DNA of 15,423 nt, from NCBI GenBank assembly GCA_022718015.1, contig JAIHZV010000004.1, positions 1-15,423 on the forward strand, written 5' to 3'. Shown one piece after another: positions 1 to 6,147 of this stretch. The notes beneath the pieces were generated by a model. It ran no database searches, was not told the origin of the DNA, and saw only the letters and a list, made by a program, of their open reading frames with translations. Numbering within the stretch: the stretch's first letter is position 1; the number at the start of each line of letters is the position of its first letter. A program made the position numbers and the translations under genes. Source of the DNA: Phascolarctobacterium sp. (lineage in GTDB: Bacteria; Bacillota; Negativicutes; Acidaminococcales; Acidaminococcaceae).

Positions 1-663
1 CGCCTGCAGCTCTGCGATAGCCTTAGCGCTCGTCGCCGCTGCCGGGTCAATCACCTTCACGCCAGCGCCAAGCGCCGCCTCCAGCTGCTCGCGGATGAAC
101 GGAAAATGCGTGCAGCCCAAAAGCAGCGCATCAATGCCGGCCTGCTTGAGCGGTGCCGCATACTCGGCAATTGCGTCCTGCAGCTCCGCGCTGTCGAACT
201 GCTCGCCTTCGATCAGCGGCACAAAGAGCGGGCAGGCCAGCGGATAAACCTCAACCGTACTGTCAGCAGCGAGCAGTGCCCTTTTGTGCGCCTCGGTGCC
301 GATGGTAAACTGCGTCGCGATGACGCCGATTTTTTTCTTCTTGCTGGCTTGCAGCAGCAGCTCCTCGCCCTTCGACATGCCGACAACAGAAAATTCGTGC
401 TCGCCTCTCAGACTGTCCACGCCCAGCATCGTCAGCGTGTTGCAGGCAATAACAATCTGCTTCACGTTCTGCGCCGCCAGCCAGTCAATAATCTCGCCCA
501 CAAAGCCACGGATTTCCTTCTCTGTGCGCGTGCCATAGGGCGTGCGCGCCGTATCGCCAACGTAAATAAAGTTCTCGTGCGGCAGCAGCTGATGCAGACA
601 CTTCAGCACGGATAAGCCGCCCACGCCGGAATCCAGCACACCAATTGGTTGTTGTTTATTCAT
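1..663 (-). CDS. murI: Glutamate racemase, 5' part (cut by left window edge)
   Basis: Converts L-glutamate to D-glutamate for peptidoglycan precursors in the cytoplasm, without a cofactor, using two cysteines. I translated this frame by hand from the ATG at 663. It gives 221 residues starting MNKQQPIGVLDSGVGGLSVL, with the family's DSGVGG loop (D11), YVGDTARTPYG, the first catalytic cysteine in IACNT (C74) and the second in LLGCTHFP (C183, H185). Family members are about 260-270 residues, so roughly 45 C-terminal residues lie beyond position 1. The start is fixed by a GAGAGGGG ribosome binding site about 10 bases upstream. It appears to have its own promoter (extended -10 at 703-711) and is separated from the SDR gene by a hairpin. 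Identification is confident. Confidence 0.96.
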   Translation of the reverse strand, partial: MNKQQPIGVLDSGVGGLSVLKCLHQLLPHENFIYVGDTARTPYGTRTEKEIRGFVGEIIDWLAAQNVKQIVIACNTLTMLGVDSLRGEHEFSVVGMSKGEELLLQASKKKKIGVIATQFTIGTEAHKRALLAADSTVEVYPLACPLFVPLIEGEQFDSAELQDAIAEYAAPLKQAGIDALLLGCTHFPFIREQLEAALGAGVKVIDPAAATSAKAIAELQA

Positions 664-702
664 AAAAAAAGCCCCTCTCGATTTTTATTCTTTAATAAGT
701 CA

Positions 703-711
703 ATTATAACA
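703..711 (-). promoter_or_regulatory. Extended -10 promoter for murI
   Basis: On the minus strand this reads TGTTATAAT, a perfect extended -10 (TGn plus TATAAT). It lies about 40 bases upstream of the murI start codon. No good -35 box is seen at 16-18 bases (the best is TATACG), which is tolerated when an extended -10 is present. Assigned from sequence only. Confidence 0.5.
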
Positions 712-735
712 CTGAAAGAGGTTTACGTATATAAC

Positions 736-769
736 AAAATAAGGATATCTAAATTGACATCCTTATTTT
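736..769 (-). terminator. AT-rich hairpin, probable terminator of the regulator-kinase-SDR operon
   Basis: The arms AAAATAAGGAT (736-746) and ATCCTTATTTT (759-769) are perfectly complementary over 11 bp around a 12-base loop. In minus-strand RNA the 3' arm ends in a U-rich run. It lies between the SDR stop codon and the murI promoter, where a terminator would be expected. The stem is AT-rich, so its strength is uncertain. Confidence 0.45.
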
Positions 770-804
770 TGTTCTACAGTTTTCAATTGAAGAAGGTTGC
801 TAAG

Positions 805-850
805 CACCCCTCAGTCGCCTCCGGCGACAGCTCCCCTGAAGGGGAGCCTC
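805..850. repeat. Double-hairpin intergenic repeat
   Basis: Two perfect hairpins abut: GTCGCC/GGCGAC with a 3-base loop (814-828) and GCTCCCC/GGGGAGC with a TGAA loop (830-847). The ACCCCTCAG just before them completes a pattern (CTCCCCT..AGGGGAGCTGTC..GACTGAGGGG on the minus strand) that I recognise, from memory and without a search, as resembling a dispersed intergenic element of gut Firmicutes. It starts 7 bases beyond the SDR stop codon and could also stabilise the operon's 3' end. There is no T-run, so it is not a classical terminator. Confidence 0.6.
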
Positions 851-856
851 CATGCC

Positions 857-1636
857 TCAGCCTGCCGTCAGCCCTCCGTCGACCGTCACCACGCTGCCCG
901 TCATAAAGCTGTTCGCCGGCGACGCGAGGCTGCACACAACGTGCGCCACCTCGCCAGCCGTCGCTACGCGCTGCAGCGGATAGGCCGCCGCCATATCTGC
1001 CAGCGTATAGCCGCCGTCGGCATCCACAAGCTGCTTTGCCAAAAGCGGCGTATCCACATCTGCCGGGCAGACGCAGTTCACGCGCACGCTCGGCGCCAAA
1101 TCCAGCGCCAGCGCCCGCGTAAACGCCACCACTGCGCCCTTCGACGCGCAGTAAAGCGCACAGCCATAGTTGCCGCTGACCGCAGCGTCCGAAGCAATAT
1201 TCACCACACAGCTGCCGCTGCGCAGATAAGGCAGCGCTGCCTGCGTCAAAAGCATCGTGCCCTTGACGTTCACGCCCAGCATCGCGTCAAAATCCTCCTC
1301 CGTGAGCTGTTCTAAGCGCTGCTCCTTATAGACACCGGCGCTGTTGACGAGGATATGCACCTGCAGCTCTCGTCCCTCGCGCTCTGCCACCTGCGCCAGC
1401 GCCGCTTTGCACTGCGCCTGACTGCTCACGTCGCAGGCGAGATACTGCGCCTCTGCGCCCGTCTGCTCCTTGAGATAGCGCAGCGCCTCCGCACCGCGCT
1501 TAGCGCTGCGCCCCAAAATATACACACGCGCACCATCTGCCAGCAGACGGCGTGCTGTTTCCAGTCCAATGCCCGAGGTGCCGCCGCTGATAACAGCGCA
1601 CAATCCCTCACAGCCATAGCTCAAATTTTTACTCAT
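857..1636 (-). CDS. Short-chain dehydrogenase/reductase (SDR), FabG-like
   Basis: A classical cytoplasmic NAD(P)-dependent oxidoreductase of 259 residues, the usual length. The Rossmann dinucleotide motif is GGTSGIG (18-24), a variant of TGxxxGxG. The NNAG motif appears as NSAG (98-101). The catalytic triad is S149, Y162 and K166, with the standard 13-residue and YxxxK spacings, and the C-terminus MTGSVVTVDGG is typical of the family. The substrate cannot be told from sequence. It is the third gene of an operon, starting 6 bases after the histidine kinase stop codon with a GGAGCAGGGG ribosome binding site inside the kinase's last codons, so it should be co-transcribed with the two-component pair. 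An SDR here is unusual and its link to the signalling genes is unknown. The fold assignment is secure; a FabG or sugar/steroid dehydrogenase role would be a guess. Confidence 0.93.
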   Translation of the reverse strand: MSKNLSYGCEGLCAVISGGTSGIGLETARRLLADGARVYILGRSAKRGAEALRYLKEQTGAEAQYLACDVSSQAQCKAALAQVAEREGRELQVHILVNSAGVYKEQRLEQLTEEDFDAMLGVNVKGTMLLTQAALPYLRSGSCVVNIASDAAVSGNYGCALYCASKGAVVAFTRALALDLAPSVRVNCVCPADVDTPLLAKQLVDADGGYTLADMAAAYPLQRVATAGEVAHVVCSLASPANSFMTGSVVTVDGGLTAG

Positions 1637-1642
1637 CGATTA

Positions 1643-3187
1643 TCACCCCTGCTCCTGCTTCATTTTCGGCGGCAAAACCACCGTTATCGTCGTGCCCTCG
1701 CCAACCTTGCTCGTTAGCTCCAGCTCCATATCATGACGCTGCGCAATCTGCTTGGCAATTGCCAAGCCCAGACCGCTGCCGCTCTTGTTATGCTCATTGC
1801 GCGCCTTATAGAAGCGGTCGAAGGCGTGCGGCACATCCTCCGGCTTAATACCGCAGCCGTGGTCAATAATTTTGAGCCGATTGCCCTCCAGCTCCAGCCT
1901 CAGCTCACCGCCCTCAGGCGAAAACTTAATGCTGTTATGCAAGAAAACCATCAGCATCTGGCGCAGACGGCCATAATCGCCGTTCAGCATATAGCAGTCC
2001 TCGTCCACGCTGCTCGTAATCTGCAGCCTTTTCTCTGCGCCCAGCTGTCTGCTGCTGCGCACAGCGTCGTGGATAACATCCACCATATTCAGCGGCGCCT
2101 TTTCTATCGGAAAATCTGTATTCTGCAAACGCGACAAATCAAGCAAATCGTTAATCAGGCGCTGCAAAAACAGGCTCTCCTTATACATCTGCTCATGGAA
2201 TTCCTGCACATCCTCCTGCTCAGTCACCACGCCATCGCGCAGGGCCTCCAGACTGCCGCGAATAACCGTCACCGGCGTGCGCAGCTCATGTGAAATATTA
2301 GCAATAAACTCACGGCGCAGCTTCTCCAGCTTTTGGCTTTCCTCATCCGCCAGCTGCAAACGCCCTGCCAGCTCGTCCAGCGTGCGTGCCAGCTCACCGA
2401 TTTCGTCCTGCTGGCTGATATTGCTGCGTGCGCTGTAATCGCGCTCCGCCAAATGCTCAGCGACATTCTTCATAACATTTAGCGGCTTCGTAAAGCGCCA
2501 GCTGAACAGCACTGCCAGCAGCATGCCCAATACCGCTGCGACCAAAAGGCTGACGAACAGAATGCGCAGCCCCTCCCACACGGCCTCCCGCAGGCCTTCA
2601 ACAGGCGAATGCAGTAGCAGCACAGCCTTTATCTGACCGTTTTCACCATACACAGGCTGGCCAACCGTCAGCATAATACCGTCAAGCATCGGATTATATT
2701 CCTCTAAGACGAAGCTCTTCCCTTGAAAACAGCGCTCCACCTTTTCCTTCACCTGCGGCGGCATTCTGTCATAGGCCTCCTTAGGCGTTTTGGGCGGACC
2801 GCTGAAGCTTGGCGGCTCAGGCATATCACCAATGCCAAAGAAGCTGCTGTGATGCGATTTCGGCTTATACGCCCGACGCATTCTTTCCTTATTCACGGTC
2901 AGATTACGCTCGCTGTCAACCACCCAGACAAATTCCTGCGTCACGTTATCCAGATAAGTTATAAACTTGCTGTTGGCAATGCCTGCTCCATGGCGCTGCT
3001 CCATACGGCTCATATTATCGCTGAGGACATCAGCGATTTTTTCTGCACGCACGCGCATCTCCTGCTTTTTGATATCCACCGTGTGCTCCTTGAAGAACTG
3101 GTAGAACACGCCGCCGATAATCAAAGCAAAGACAACAAGCACCGTCGAAAAATACAGCGTGAGCTTTAAAGCTATTTTGTTTTTCAT
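1643..3187 (-). CDS. Sensor histidine kinase, membrane-bound, HAMP-containing
   Basis: Senses an extracytoplasmic cue and phosphorylates the regulator encoded just upstream. Order in 514 residues: transmembrane helix 1 (about 8-30); extracytoplasmic sensor region (about 31-204) with strands such as FVWVVDSERN and VGQPVYGENG that suggest a PDC/Cache-like fold; transmembrane helix 2 (about 208-230); HAMP (about 231-283); HisKA with phospho-accepting H300 in NISHELRTP; and an HATPase domain with N-box N418, G1 DHGCGI (442-447), F-box FDRFY (456-460) and G2 GSGLGL (470-475). All catalytic boxes are present. The sensor has a Pro/His/Ser-rich stretch near residues 110-135. The start codon overlaps the regulator's stop as ATGA, implying translational coupling. 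The position divergent from an LTxxQ protein recalls CpxA, but a PhoR-, BaeS- or ZraS-like specificity cannot be excluded. Confidence 0.95.
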   Translation of the reverse strand: MKNKIALKLTLYFSTVLVVFALIIGGVFYQFFKEHTVDIKKQEMRVRAEKIADVLSDNMSRMEQRHGAGIANSKFITYLDNVTQEFVWVVDSERNLTVNKERMRRAYKPKSHHSSFFGIGDMPEPPSFSGPPKTPKEAYDRMPPQVKEKVERCFQGKSFVLEEYNPMLDGIMLTVGQPVYGENGQIKAVLLLHSPVEGLREAVWEGLRILFVSLLVAAVLGMLLAVLFSWRFTKPLNVMKNVAEHLAERDYSARSNISQQDEIGELARTLDELAGRLQLADEESQKLEKLRREFIANISHELRTPVTVIRGSLEALRDGVVTEQEDVQEFHEQMYKESLFLQRLINDLLDLSRLQNTDFPIEKAPLNMVDVIHDAVRSSRQLGAEKRLQITSSVDEDCYMLNGDYGRLRQMLMVFLHNSIKFSPEGGELRLELEGNRLKIIDHGCGIKPEDVPHAFDRFYKARNEHNKSGSGLGLAIAKQIAQRHDMELELTSKVGEGTTITVVLPPKMKQEQG

Positions 3188-3885
3188 TCCTTATGTCCCT
3201 CAAAGCGGTAGCCAACACCCCAAATGGTCTTGATTTCCCATAACGGATGGGCAAACTTATCTAATTTGGCACGCAAGCGCTTGATATGCGAATCAACGGT
3301 GCGACTGTCGCCAAAATAATCAATGCCCCAGATGCTGTCCAGCAGATTATCGCGGCTGAACACCTTCGTGGAGTTTTTCGCCAGCGTCCAGAGCAGCTCG
3401 ATTTCCTTCTTCGTCAGCTGCACGTCCTCTCCGTCAATCTGCACGCTATATTTATCAAGATTGATGAAAAGGTTGGCATAGGTCAGCGTCTGCCCCGTGC
3501 TCTCCTCGCTCTCCTGCGGCCCGATGCGACGCAGCACGGCACGCACACGCGCCATAACCTCCGGCGCACTGAACGGCTTGATAACGTAATCATCAGCACC
3601 GATGTCCAGTCCCATAATCTTATCGTAATCCTCACCGCGCGCCGTAATCATAATAATCGGCACCATCGACTGCTGGCGCAGGCGGCGGCAAACCTCAAAG
3701 CCGTCCACCTCCGGCATCATCACGTCGAGCAGCACCATCGCCAGCTCGCCGGAGTGCTGCGCAAATTTTTCCAGCGCCTCCTTGCCGTCAAGCGCCACGA
3801 CGGGCTCCAGGCCCTCCTTCTTCGCATAGCTCGAAAGAATCAGCGTTATTTGTTTATTATCATCAGCAATGAGAATCTTTTTCAT
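3184..3885 (-). CDS. OmpR/PhoB-family response regulator
   Basis: A DNA-binding transcription factor activated by the kinase encoded next to it. It has 233 residues from the chosen ATG at 3885. The receiver domain (about 1-118) has acidic D8/D9, phospho-acceptor D54 in LLDVMMP, T81 and K103 (VIKPF). The C-terminal winged helix (about 130-231) has the family's LTKKEIELL and RTVDSHIKRLRAKL segments and ends GVGYRFEG. An in-frame ATG 69 bases further upstream would add 23 residues with no place in the receiver fold. The start at 3885 has AGGAGG at 3892-3897, eight bases or less away, and begins MKKILIADDN as the family does. First gene of the regulator-kinase-SDR operon, divergent from the LTxxQ gene. 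By analogy with cpxR it may regulate itself and the divergent gene (inference). Confidence 0.96.
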   Translation of the reverse strand: MKKILIADDNKQITLILSSYAKKEGLEPVVALDGKEALEKFAQHSGELAMVLLDVMMPEVDGFEVCRRLRQQSMVPIIMITARGEDYDKIMGLDIGADDYVIKPFSAPEVMARVRAVLRRIGPQESEESTGQTLTYANLFINLDKYSVQIDGEDVQLTKKEIELLWTLAKNSTKVFSRDNLLDSIWGIDYFGDSRTVDSHIKRLRAKLDKFAHPLWEIKTIWGVGYRFEGHKE

Positions 3886-3915
3886 GTCCTGCCTCCTGAC
3901 CTTCGTTTTTATCTT

Positions 3916-3921
3916 ATTATA
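3916..3921 (-). promoter_or_regulatory. Candidate -10 box for the regulator operon
   Basis: TATAAT on the minus strand, about 30 bases upstream of the regulator's start codon. An alternative -10 (TAAAAT, 3926-3931) overlaps the same AT-rich stretch. Neither has a convincing -35 box, which would fit a promoter that needs an activator, but AT-rich chance matches are also likely here. Confidence 0.3.
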
Positions 3922-3952
3922 TATTATTTTACAGCACAGTTGTGTTAAAATC

Positions 3953-4012
3953 ATGTCACAAAAAAAGATATTTTTTCCGCAAAAATTGCGCTTAAAAACA
4001 TAAAAATGACAT
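3953..4012. promoter_or_regulatory. Divergent regulatory region with symmetric motifs
   Basis: The stretch between the two divergent promoters holds an inverted pair ATGTCA (3953-3958) / TGACAT (4007-4012), a 13-base palindrome CGCAA-AAA-TTGCG (3978-3990) and a tandem TAAAAA at 8-base spacing (3993-3998, 4001-4006). OmpR-family regulators bind direct repeats with about one helical turn between half-sites, so some of these may be operators. No known CpxR consensus box (GTAAA-N5-GTAAA) was found. This is a description of symmetry, not a proven binding site. Confidence 0.3.
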
Positions 4013-4033
4013 AATCCTCCGCTACAATATAGT
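4006..4033 (+). promoter_or_regulatory. Candidate promoter originally serving the LTxxQ gene
   Basis: -35 ATGACA (4006-4011) and -10 TATAGT (4028-4033), each 5 of 6 to consensus, with a 16-base spacer. It points rightward, away from the regulator operon. Transcription would begin near 4040 and reach the strong Shine-Dalgarno sequence at 4085-4092, which now has no gene behind it. The mobile element follows, so today this promoter feeds the transposase genes. Confidence 0.45.
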
Positions 4034-4084
4034 CAAAGCTAAGGAACACCAACCAACTAAGCTTGTAAAATCAATCTCATTCAT

Positions 4085-4092
4085 AAAGGAGG
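4085..4092 (+). promoter_or_regulatory. Orphan Shine-Dalgarno sequence
   Basis: AAAGGAGG is a near-perfect ribosome binding site, but no start codon lies at a usable distance. The next ATG (4142) opens only six codons before a stop. The tnpA gene has its own GGAGG at 4152-4156. The likeliest reading is that this is the former ribosome binding site of the LTxxQ gene now starting at 6148, split off by the insertion. Confidence 0.6.
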
Positions 4093-4113
4093 AAATATTA
4101 AGCAACCAATTAT

Positions 4114-4131
4114 ATAGATAAAAGTGTATAT
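4114..4131 (+). repeat. Left-end inverted site of the IS607-type element
   Basis: ATAGATAAAAGTGTATAT here matches the reverse complement of 6107-6124 (ATAGACAAAAGTGTTTAT) at 16 of 18 bases. One copy near each end in inverted orientation is what transposase binding sites look like; that TnpA binds them is inference. Confidence 0.65.
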
Positions 4132-4134
4132 TAG

Positions 4135-4143
4135 TGATATAAT
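4135..4143 (+). promoter_or_regulatory. Extended -10 for tnpA
   Basis: TGATATAAT is an extended -10 (TGn plus TATAAT) 23 bases before the tnpA start codon. No good -35 is seen. It lies just inside the left-end site (4114-4131), so TnpA bound there could repress its own promoter. Confidence 0.4.
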
Positions 4144-4165
4144 GTGTTTGTGGAGGACTTAAGCC

Positions 4166-4813
4166 ATGAATATATCAAATATCACTAATTACAAGCCAAA
4201 AGAGTTTGCCGAACTGCTCAACGTAACAGTAAAAACACTGCAACGCTGGGACAGGGAAAAAACTCTTGTAGCAAAAAGAACCCCGACTAATCGAAGATAC
4301 TATACTTACGACCAGTATTTACAGTTCAAGGGAATAGGCAGAGACGCAGATTTCCGTAAGATTGTCATCTATACAAGGGTATCGACCAGAAATCAAGCTG
4401 ACAATTTGGAGAACCAGGTTGATTTTTTACAAAACTATGTGAACGCCAAAGGCTTAATTGTTGATGAAGTTATCCGTGATTATGGAAGCGGATTGAACTA
4501 TAATCGAAAGAAATGGAATCAGCTGCTTGGTGAAGTCATGGAAAACAAAGTAAAAATGATATTTGTATCTCACAAAGACAGGTTCGTCAGATTCGGTTTT
4601 GACTGGTTTGAAAAATTCTGTAACAAATTCAATGTTGAAATAGTGGTTGTGAAAAACGATAAACTATCACCGCATGAGGAATTAGTTCAGGACATAGTAA
4701 GTATACTCCATGTTTTTTCATGCAGGCTGTATGGACTGCGTAAATACAAAAAACAAATAGAAGGGGATGAGACCATTGCTAAAGGCATTCAAGACAGAAA
4801 TAGCACCGACTAG
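4166..4813 (+). CDS. tnpA: IS607-family transposase TnpA (serine recombinase)
   Basis: Catalyses cut-and-join transposition through a phosphoserine link, via a circular intermediate in this family. Its 215 residues are the usual IS607 length. The N-terminal MerR-like helix-turn-helix (about 10-50, YKPKEFAELLNVTVKTLQRW) precedes the resolvase domain. The catalytic serine is S73 in YTRVST, followed by the conserved Q77 and the later DRFVRFGFDWFEKFC region. Unlike classical resolvases, the DNA-binding domain comes first, which is diagnostic of IS607. The start has GGAGG nine bases upstream (4152-4156). Its 3' end overlaps tnpB by about 38 bases in another frame. No frameshift or stop is seen, so it is probably functional. 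Confidence 0.93.
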   Translation: MNISNITNYKPKEFAELLNVTVKTLQRWDREKTLVAKRTPTNRRYYTYDQYLQFKGIGRDADFRKIVIYTRVSTRNQADNLENQVDFLQNYVNAKGLIVDEVIRDYGSGLNYNRKKWNQLLGEVMENKVKMIFVSHKDRFVRFGFDWFEKFCNKFNVEIVVVKNDKLSPHEELVQDIVSILHVFSCRLYGLRKYKKQIEGDETIAKGIQDRNSTD

Positions 4814-5975
4814 AGAGCAGAAACAAAAGATAATACGCTCAATAGGTATAGCAAGATTTTTATATAACCAATACATTGCTTATAATAAAAAGTTATATAA
4901 AATGTATCAGCGAGGTTTATTAGATATAAATCAGAAACATTTTATATCTGCTAATGACTTTGATAAATATGTAAACCATAATCTGAAGTTGAAATTGCCG
5001 TGGATTGACGAATGTGGTTCTAAAGCGCGAAAGAAAGCGCAAGTCAATGCCGAAGCAGCGTTCAAGAAGTTTTTCAAAGGCGAAGCCGGCTTCCCGAGGT
5101 TCAAGAAGAAATCTAAGCAAGATGTAAAGCTATATTTTCCTAAAAATAATAAAGGTGATTGGACGATATGGCGGCATAAGCTAATGATACCTACGTTAAA
5201 ACAGGTTAAGCTAAAAGAATTTGGCTACTTACCGGTAGGTGCTAAAGTCACTAACGGCACAGTATCTTATGAGGCTGGCAGGTTCTATATTTCTGTCGTG
5301 ATAGATATTGATGAAAACTCCAAGTACAACAAGGATTTGGAAACTTCATATCGTACAACAACCAAAGGCATTGGTATAGATTTAGGCATCAAAGAATTGG
5401 CTATTGTAAGCAATGGCAAAATATTTAAAAATATCAACAAAAGTTCAAAAATCAAGAAACTTGAGAAACGGCTTCGGAGAGAGCAGAGACGCCTTAGCCG
5501 TAAATATGAGTCTAAGAAAAAGAAAGGTGGTAAGACTGCTACTGTCTCTGCAAACATAGAAAAGCAAAAGTTAAAGGTACAAAAACTTCATCGTCGCATT
5601 AATGAAATCCGTGAAGATTATGAAAACAAAGTCATCCATGAAATTGTAAAGCAAAAACCAAGCTTTATTACTGTGGAGGACTTGAATGTCAAAGGCATGA
5701 TGAAGAACAGGCATCTGGCAAAAGCTGTGGCAGCACAAAGATTTAATTACCTGCTGACTAAGCTGAAACGCAAAGCAGAAATCATTGGCATAGAAATGCG
5801 TGTTGTTGACAGATTTTATCCAAGTTCTAAAACTTGTCATTTTTGTGGGCATATCCATAAAGGTATGAAACTCAAAGACCGTATATATATTTGTCCTGAA
5901 TGTGGCTATACACAAGATAGGGATTTCAATGCTTCACTAAATTTGCGGGATGTCAAAGAATATCGGGTAGCTTAA
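4776..5975 (+). CDS. tnpB: TnpB, RNA-guided RuvC-type endonuclease
   Basis: TnpB proteins cut DNA complementary to a guide RNA made from the element's right end and are ancestral to Cas12; this keeps the element at sites it has left. I take the TTG at 4776 (product MLKAFKTEI, typical of the family) because AAGGGG at 4761-4766 is well placed for it. An in-frame ATG at 4767 touches that site and would add three residues. Numbered from the TTG (399 residues): N-terminal HTH/OrfB domain (about 1-45), wedge region (about 90-190), RuvC-I D202 in GIDLGIKE, a basic coiled segment (about 225-290), RuvC-II E301 in TVEDLNVKGM, zinc ribbon C354, C357, C373, C376, and RuvC-III D383 in DRDFNAS. All catalytic and zinc residues are present, so it should be active. 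Confidence 0.94.
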   Translation: MLKAFKTEIAPTREQKQKIIRSIGIARFLYNQYIAYNKKLYKMYQRGLLDINQKHFISANDFDKYVNHNLKLKLPWIDECGSKARKKAQVNAEAAFKKFFKGEAGFPRFKKKSKQDVKLYFPKNNKGDWTIWRHKLMIPTLKQVKLKEFGYLPVGAKVTNGTVSYEAGRFYISVVIDIDENSKYNKDLETSYRTTTKGIGIDLGIKELAIVSNGKIFKNINKSSKIKKLEKRLRREQRRLSRKYESKKKKGGKTATVSANIEKQKLKVQKLHRRINEIREDYENKVIHEIVKQKPSFITVEDLNVKGMMKNRHLAKAVAAQRFNYLLTKLKRKAEIIGIEMRVVDRFYPSSKTCHFCGHIHKGMKLKDRIYICPECGYTQDRDFNASLNLRDVKEYRVA

Positions 5976-6147
5976 TAACAAAAGGCCCGATATATGTACC
6001 GATGGCTAGTCGGGAATTTACGCCTTCGGAGTGCTATACAAACGCTAGTAGCTTGTCTTTCAAGGCAGCGAGAGCGAGTACGATGAACAAGGAATATTTC
6101 TAAGGCATAAACACTTTTGTCTATGTTTTTAGTAGCAGTGACAACAT
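5961..6147 (+). ncRNA. Probable omegaRNA (TnpB guide RNA scaffold) at the element's right end
   Basis: TnpB elements encode their guide RNA from the 3' end of tnpB through the right end. This stretch is non-coding after 5975 and rich in pairings. TATCGGG (5961-5967, inside tnpB) pairs with CCCGATA (5986-5992); the same CCCGA can instead pair with TCGGG (6010-6014). A small CTTG/CAAG stem-loop lies at 6052-6064 and a CC-TTC-GG turn near 6023-6029. Known omegaRNAs rely on such alternative and pseudoknot pairings. The 5' start and exact 3' boundary are not determined; the guide would be the flank just outside the right end. Assigned by family position and structure, not by a covariance model. 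Confidence 0.5.
6107..6124 (-). repeat. Right-end inverted site of the IS607-type element
   Basis: Reverse-complement partner of 4114-4131 (16 of 18 matching). It lies 23 bases before the next gene's start codon, so the element must extend at least to 6124, leaving almost no room for a native leader before 6148. Confidence 0.65.

Larger units (their letters stand above)
4093..6147 (+). mobile_element. IS607-family insertion element (tnpA + tnpB), boundaries approximate
   Basis: Contains a serine-recombinase transposase overlapping a TnpB nuclease, the standard IS607 gene pair, and is visibly richer in A+T than the genes on either side. The ends are marked by an inverted pair of 18-base sites differing at two positions (4114-4131, 6107-6124). 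The outer limits are not resolved: the left end lies in 4093-4113 and the right end in 6125-6147. IS607 elements make no target-site duplication, so none is expected. Both genes look intact, so the element could be active. It lies between the candidate promoter/ribosome binding site and the start codon of the LTxxQ gene. Confidence 0.8.

Noticed and set aside
106..615. Plus-strand open frame of 169 codons at the left edge
   Set aside because: It is antisense to murI, whose minus-strand translation has all catalytic motifs. Its arginine/histidine-rich product is typical of a shadow frame.
3886..3954. Longer response regulator start at 3954 (23 extra residues)
   Set aside because: The extra residues precede the receiver fold and have no match to it, and AGGAGG is placed for the ATG at 3885.
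3953..4012. CpxR box in the divergent control region
   Set aside because: No GTAAA-N5-GTAAA repeat is present. The symmetric motifs there are listed only as candidates.
4776..5975. TnpB as a Cas12-type CRISPR effector
   Set aside because: It is about 400 residues, paired with an IS607 transposase, and no CRISPR repeats occur in the window.
4092..6100. Inverted GAAATATT (4092-4099) and AATATTTC (6093-6100) as terminal repeats
   Set aside because: Only eight A/T-rich bases, with different spacing to the 18-base sites at each end: outside the left site but inside the right one. Probably chance.
4088..6105. GG dinucleotides at 4088-4089 and 6104-6105, each next to CATAAA, as IS607 crossover sites
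   Set aside because: GG is the reported IS607 core, and the flanks match suggestively. But the stronger 18-base inverted site (6107-6124) would then lie outside the element, and the orphan ribosome binding site would remain unexplained.
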